Assembly: GCA_022578965.1 (NCBI GenBank)
Contig: MU400577.1
Coordinates: 162,278-226,277 of the forward strand
Source of the DNA: Xylaria sp. FL1777
Lineage: Eukaryota; Ascomycota; Sordariomycetes; Xylariales; Xylariaceae
Reading direction: 5' to 3'
DNA length: 64,000 nucleotides
Below the pieces are notes generated by a model. The model ran no database searches. It had not been told where the DNA came from and saw only the letters and a program-made list of their open reading frames with translations. Shown here piece after piece: positions 58,938-64,000 of this stretch. Made by a program: the position numbers and the translations under genes. The first letter of the stretch is position 1; each line of letters opens with the position of its first letter.

Positions 58938-59025
58938 CCGTACCACATGAATAAATATCTTGTTAACACTTTTACTGCGAATAGCGAATAAGGGACAGAA
59001 GGACGCTGCGGCGAACGCTACTTAA
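58592..59025 (+). CDS. Small Ala/Glu-rich hypothetical protein, three exons
   Basis: Not recognised. Exons 58592-58622, 58711-58863 and 58985-59025 give a 74-residue protein. Introns of 88 and 121 nt start GTGCG and end CACAG or AATAG, and both junctions keep the frame. It begins MAVNSRTLRTV and is then Ala-, Glu-, Asp- and Pro-rich (DDVKDAAAREAETAAAG, STPQEPAPEGKGEK). It ends basic with QPNKGQKDAAANAT. No signal peptide, membrane segment or cysteine is present; it is probably disordered, cytosolic or nuclear. Intron 2 holds a 28-bp TG microsatellite. Support comes from consistent splice phases and coding-like composition; no homologue comes to mind, so the model could be wrong. Confidence 0.5.
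58907..58934. repeat. (TG)14 microsatellite
   Basis: Uninterrupted TG run of 28 bp within the second intron of the small three-exon gene. Confidence 0.9.
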
Positions 59026-60317
59026 GTTATTTTCAAAGCTGGGAGAAGTGGGAGAAGCAGGAGGAGACTTTTGGTGTATTTCATGATAATACTTAGTTAG
59101 ATGAAGTCTTGTAATGAACCCGTTTCTTCGATACTAAGTGTATGGGGCGTGGGGTGAGAACGATTTAAAGGACGGATGGTAGTCTTTCTTTTTCGGTATG
59201 TTTCTGTTAACTGGCATTTAGATTTTCCTGTCTTGTTGAAATTTTATTTCTTATGCAGACAGGTTCTGATGCTCAATAATTAATTTCTTAGACTGGGAAT
59301 AGAGTGGTTGTAGAAGAGGCAAATTGTGTGATGCAATCTATCTATTTACTTATCTATCGATGAAACTCACCGTATAACCTGGCCTACCTAATCAAAAGTC
59401 AAAAATCCCTGAACGGGAACGAATTGTGCTGTCCTAACTTTGAAGAAATGAGCACTAAGTAATTCGGTTGGGTAGACTCTTCTTACATCTGTGATTATCC
59501 CCTATCCGTCGAACTCTTACCCCTCCTCGACTTAAGATATACGTGTCGTAGTGTTGAATGATCTCTGCTCTCACAATCAGACGGGGCTAGTCTGTTGCCC
59601 TCTTCGTCAATATGCAGGATATTTAAGTTCAAATTACTATGAGATAGAAACTGGAAGGAATGTAAAAAAGCACAGGAAAGATTGCATCGAAAAACGTGGT
59701 CCACGTCAGGTCTTCATGAATGTGGTAGCACCTGTATTGTCCTTCGGAAAGAACCTCGAACATATTCATCCCAGGCACATGATTCACAAACCACTAAGAT
59801 TGTATCATAGACTTGAGCAAGTCCAATGGAGAGGGGAGAGGGGGGAGGACGTAACAATGTAAGTTTATGCTTTAGGATTCACGAGGTCTTATTGCTTCGT
59901 AACTGTTTGTTGTATCGTACAAAGATAGGTACATGAATAAGTCATGTATAATGCTGATGCTGATGCTGCTGTTGCTCTGAATCAAGAATGGTGCCGCCAA
60001 TGAAGGGGGTATCAAAAAAAAAAAGAAGCGTATGTCGTGAAATGTGACTGACTAAGTAAAAGAATTGACTTGGGAATATTAGTCACACAATTCTCCGTCC
60101 CAATATGTTCTTCCTTGCGCCTTTGCATCCTTCTCCTCCAAGCTTTAGGACAATTGTTCCATTTCTGGGTTTTCTTTTAACCTTTTTTTTGTTCTACCAC
60201 ACATCCTGCCCGTCCGTATTTCTCCAAACTAAACTAAAATAACAATGATTCGCCTCATCTGCTTTCTGGTTCACTGAGATGGGGTGTAGGGAGGGTTTTA
60301 TCCCCGAAAAGTGGAAA
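59026..60317. other. 1.3 kb convergent interval
   Basis: Shared 3' flank of the small gene (+) and the Crt10 gene (-). AT-rich with T and A runs; an open frame at 59551-59862 shows no family resemblance. No gene seen. Confidence 0.55.
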
Positions 60318-63217
60318 TTAGATAACAGAGAGCTCGTTGGTAAGGACGTTGCGGTATAACTCATAACTCAGTATTCTGTGGTCATAATAATGGAGCATGA
60401 TGCGGTAGCGGCGCTCGCCGAGGGGACGGTCATCAGCCCGTCCAGTCAGCATAATGGGTCCGATAGCGACGCCGAGCAAGAGACAGATGGGTCGCACTCG
60501 TCGATCCTCGTCTATTGTCTTCGGTAGGATGGCCTCAACTTTGAATCCGCGCTTGAAGGAGTAGTTTGGATTTACTGGTCTTGTCAGGGTTATCAGCGCC
60601 ACCCGGCCACACATCGAGCCCGCAACTACGAGAGACAACTCCGGCACATGCAGCAGGTTAGCAAGCCGCTCGGGTGGGAAGGGAATGTGTGGTAACAAGG
60701 CTTGCTGGGGTTTCTTCTGGTAGATGGCGTTTTTGAACATTATGCCAACATTTTGGTTATCAGCCACGAGTTCGATGTCCATTTCATAAGTTCTCATCAC
60801 TATAGTCTCGAATATTAGCGAAAATTTTTCCTCTACCCGAGAGCTGTAATGATTTTGTCTCCCCTAGATATGAAAATGTCTTGAAAAAAACAAAAACTCA
60901 CCGCTACTACCGTCGGGAAGGATAAGTCTACCGTTTCCAGCATTACTTTGTAGACTGGGAGGAACATGTTCTGACATGTTATCGATGGCCTTGTCCCGGG
61001 CCGCATTCCAGTCTTTCTTGCAGTCTAACTTGAAATCGTACCATTCACCCGGCGAGTCAAACCCGTGCCAATGCGGCGGCGCTACTTGAAATAAGCTTGC
61101 ACGATTATCTCTGACCCATGGGTGACGACCCGAGTTATTCTTGATGTGTTTCACGGCATTTTCGGTCCCAATATAGTAACCGTACTCGTCATTTTGCACG
61201 TACACAGCTTCTTCTGGGCCCAGGCCAAGAGAATCTTCAAAAGTGCTCGTTGGTAGAAAGCTACTTGGTGGTAATACGAGAATACCCCAGCCTCGAGGCA
61301 AGCTATTTCGCTCGGGTTAGCATCTTGAACAAAAGGGACTAGACCAGCGTGTGAACAGAAAAGCTAAATTGTATAAAGTGATCATGAAGAGAATAGCTCA
61401 TAATAATGTAACTCCATCCTCCCATTCAATGGGTAATTTAGCTGGGTAATATGCATACTTATACATAAAGAGAAAATAAAAAAATTACGAAAGTATTCAA
61501 CTTACCTGATCGGGACCCTACGACGAAGGTTATGAAACAGCTGTGACTTTTGGTGTGCTCTGTACAAACTCTCAACGCTCTCATGTGGTACCTGGTAGAA
61601 TGACCAGATATCTAAAACCCAGAGTTTTCCTGATATATCGACCGCAAGAACCTTTATAGCATCGCCATCAGCATTATCACTGAAGGCCACATTTGGCATA
61701 TTGCTTCCTCGTTCACCGGTCTCGAGAATGATGCGATAGCCGTAATTCCGTTGGTCAGAGAAGGGGATCTCGGGCTTAATTTCACTATCCAAGACTTCCG
61801 GTATCTCGACTATGTCCCCATCCAGTCTTCTTGTGAGCCGCATAAACAAATCACGCCCGTACGGTGGTTCAGCATCCCCTTCAGAAGATGTGTGCTCTGT
61901 TAGCGCCAATGCAAACACATGCACTTGGTAATTATTATTTCCAACAGCGATTAGTCGCGATTGCTTATGAACCGCTAGTCCCCAGGCCGAGATACCAACA
62001 TTCTGGTGGAAGAACGGCCTCACGATGGTCGCGTCTTGAAGAGCATTGCTAGACTCGAGACGTAAGAGCGCCTTTTCGATATGGGCATTATAATAGGCAA
62101 GCACATCGCCATCATCACAGGCAAGCAGTAGAATCTCTTCATCACCCAGGTCGCCCATGATTAGGTGGTTCATTTGATGAGGCATGTTATTATCGAGATA
62201 TCCGCCTACTCTCAGGGCCTCTGGGGTTGTTGGAGGTTTTAAGATTAAATCTAAAGAGGAAAGTCAACGGTCCGTGGCTTCGTTTATTAGTTGCTCGAGA
62301 AATAAGTAGGTGCGATATCAGTCATCTAAACCCTGTCGAGGGGACGGGGCGACGGGATAAACTCTGATCATCTCGCAACGGGCTGACTTACCAGGACGCG
62401 CAGGTAGAGTGTTATCGACACAACTGCGGATGCGGGATATATGGATTGCGCTTCTGTAAGCCACTGCATACATATTGTAACGCTGAGATAGGGCCGTGAG
62501 GTTAAGTCGGTAAGGGGCAACAGGGGGAACTTTATCTTCGCTGGACTCGTCGCTCTCATTGTCATCTTCGTCATCATCATCATCGTCATCGTCATTGTCA
62601 TTGTCATTGTCATGATCATGATCATCTTCTTCATCTTCATCATCGAGCTCGCCGCTTTCCATTCCCAAAATCATGTCGGAAAGGTCATCGTTTGGGGTAT
62701 TAAGGCCGAGTTCGGCAAGAGTCTGATGAGCGTTGATGGGAACATTAATATCTTGGGAATTAAAGCCGATTTGGGTAAGATGGGGGTTGGCAAGATTATT
62801 ATTTTGAACAAGTAGAATCATCTGATCATCTATTAGGGTTTCGGGGAAGGGGTTTCCTTGCGCGGCGATTTCCTGATCATCATGATCATCTTGGTCGTCC
62901 TGGTCGTCCTGGGAGGTGTCCTGGGAGGTGACTTGGGAGGATTCGTTGTCTTGGTCTTCTTGGACATGATGGGAAACTTGGTCGTCAGTCATGTCCAAGT
63001 CAGAATCGGAGTCGGACTCTGGATTGAGGTGTATCGGCGTGTTCAAGGGGCTTTCCCACGGTATAGGAATAGAGGGCTTGGTGTGATACTAACAGACGTC
63101 TCGTTAACGCGCCTACGAATTATACGTTGTGCCCGTGCCGCCGCAGAACTTACTCACCCTCTGGCGGCCCGTCACGTAGTGGCATGGCCCAACGTGGAGA
63201 GCATCTCGTGGCGCCAT
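60318..63217 (-). CDS. Crt10-like protein
   Basis: Homologue of Crt10, which in yeast affects transcription of ribonucleotide reductase genes and so dNTP supply. Exons (minus) 63217-63158, 63088-62392, 62250-61506, 61302-60902 and 60799-60318 give 794 residues; introns 69, 141, 203 and 102 nt. The first exon encodes 20 residues (MAPRDALHVG). I chose it because the larger exon 2 has no in-frame ATG before its acidic region, and this ATG splices in phase 0. Residues about 48-190 are extremely acidic (runs of Asp, Glu, Gln and Asn). The WD-like core follows: YNMYAVAYRSAIHISRI, LRVGGYLDNNMPHQMNHLIMGDLGDEEILLLACDDGDVLAYY, WGLAVHKQSRLIAVGNNNYQVHVF and IKVLAVDISGKLWVLDIW. RGWGILVLPPSSF is also a Crt10 hallmark. 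The family match is good; direct control of dNTP genes in this fungus is inference. Confidence 0.82.
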
Positions 63218-64000
63218 GACGGGGTCCGATGTCGTTGCTATCCCTGCTATTTCTGTTGCTGCCGTCGCTGTCCCCGTGTGTATCTATGTCTTATTACTAT
63301 TATCGGCACTGCTGGCGGCCGTCGTGGGACGAGAAGAGATGTTGTGGTACGTTGAAGTTGTGTTGTGGCGGGCTGTGACACGAATTGACGATGGGGGCGG
63401 TTGGCGAGGTTGACGAGGTTGGCGAGGCCCTCAAAAGATGGCGCCATGGACCGATGACAAACCACTCGGGCTGTTCTGCTGTCGCGCAAAGTTAAAGTGT
63501 TTGGCGGGTTTCCGGGTTTAGTGGAGACGGGTCCTCCTCTTCATGCTCCTGGTGCCTCCTATTCAATGACTTCCCTAGCCCATGCCTTGCGTGCGCACCG
63601 AGACTTTGGAGTCGCACCTTGTTGTGCCAGCACATAGACGTTTCGACGTGGTACTCGTGCAGCGACGGGCGACAAAGAAGCGCATCACGAACCTACTCGA
63701 CAGACGGACAGACGGCCGTAGGATTGAGGCTATGTGTCTACCGAGGCACATAATATCGATACATGTATCTCTGTCTGCATGTGAATCGCAGCAAGAGACC
63801 TGTCTTGGCTAGTATTACCTATACGGTTATACCTATTTATGTTGTCGAGGTGGTGATGCGATGCAAGATGGAGGAGGAAAGCCACTTACATAGTACCTAG
63901 GTATGTACGTAGGTTGTGGCCAAAAGTCTGGACCATCCTTAAAAATAAAGTACAGTGTGTGTATTTACCACTTACGGTAGGTACTTCCCAATTAGGAAAG
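63218..64000. other. Upstream region of the Crt10 gene to the window end
   Basis: GC-rich near the start codon, then AT-richer, with one TACCTAGGTA palindrome at 63894-63903. No further gene is visible before the window ends. Confidence 0.55.

Noticed and set aside
62318..63046. Crt10-like gene starting within exon 2 at 63046
   Set aside because: The triplet is TTG; a first exon at 63217-63158 supplies an ATG and splices in frame.

Overview
The window comes from a filamentous ascomycete (Pezizomycotina, most likely a Sordariomycete). The evidence is short GT-AG introns (about 46-235 nt in most genes), monocistronic genes on both strands, and proteins typical of that group: a CYP51B-type sterol demethylase, a Kip2-type kinesin, a DUF3074 protein, Rim15, Crt10 and an STK19 homologue. 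There is no prokaryotic organisation, no CRISPR array, and I recognise no transposase or reverse transcriptase.

Layout, left to right. A 5'-truncated-by-the-window Rim15 kinase gene (1-1092, minus) is followed by about 8.3 kb without a recognisable gene. Then come a four-exon bZIP factor (9352-10909, +), a 3.3 kb gap, eIF3d (14186-16044, +) and ribulose-phosphate 3-epimerase (16714-17935, +). The epimerase is convergent with a five-exon class V aminotransferase (18233-20492, -). A membrane-anchored GT31-like glycosyltransferase follows (21434-22918, -). The Tpa1/Ofd1-type prolyl hydroxylase (26142-28320, +) is convergent with the endopolyphosphatase PPN1 (28910-31049, -). Next are a histidine phosphatase-family gene that I rebuilt from three exons (32535-33328, -) and the STK19 homologue (34535-35815, +). 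After a 6.4 kb gap comes the Kip2-type kinesin (42259-45160, +), then a 5.4 kb gap, a type II membrane GT23/fucosyltransferase-like protein (50542-52380, +), CYP51B (54091-55786, +), a DUF3074 protein (56807-57922, +), an unrecognised 74-residue three-exon gene (58592-59025, +) and a five-exon Crt10 homologue (60318-63217, -).

The genes are mostly housekeeping or regulatory: translation, pentose phosphate pathway, sterol synthesis, polyphosphate turnover, nutrient signalling, cytoskeleton and dNTP control. I see no biosynthetic or defence cluster and no operon-like logic. The most unexpected signal is in the non-coding DNA. A nonamer TACTGCGTA (or its complement TACGCAGTA) occurs at least twelve times, always between genes. 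A palindrome TACCTAGGTA, sometimes extended to 16-18 bp, occurs at least six times, also always between genes. A four-unit CTGACGT (CRE half-site) tandem repeat lies just upstream of the Rim15 start.

Exon boundaries were set by hand from splice consensus, reading-frame continuity and family conservation. All completed gene models are whole multiples of three.
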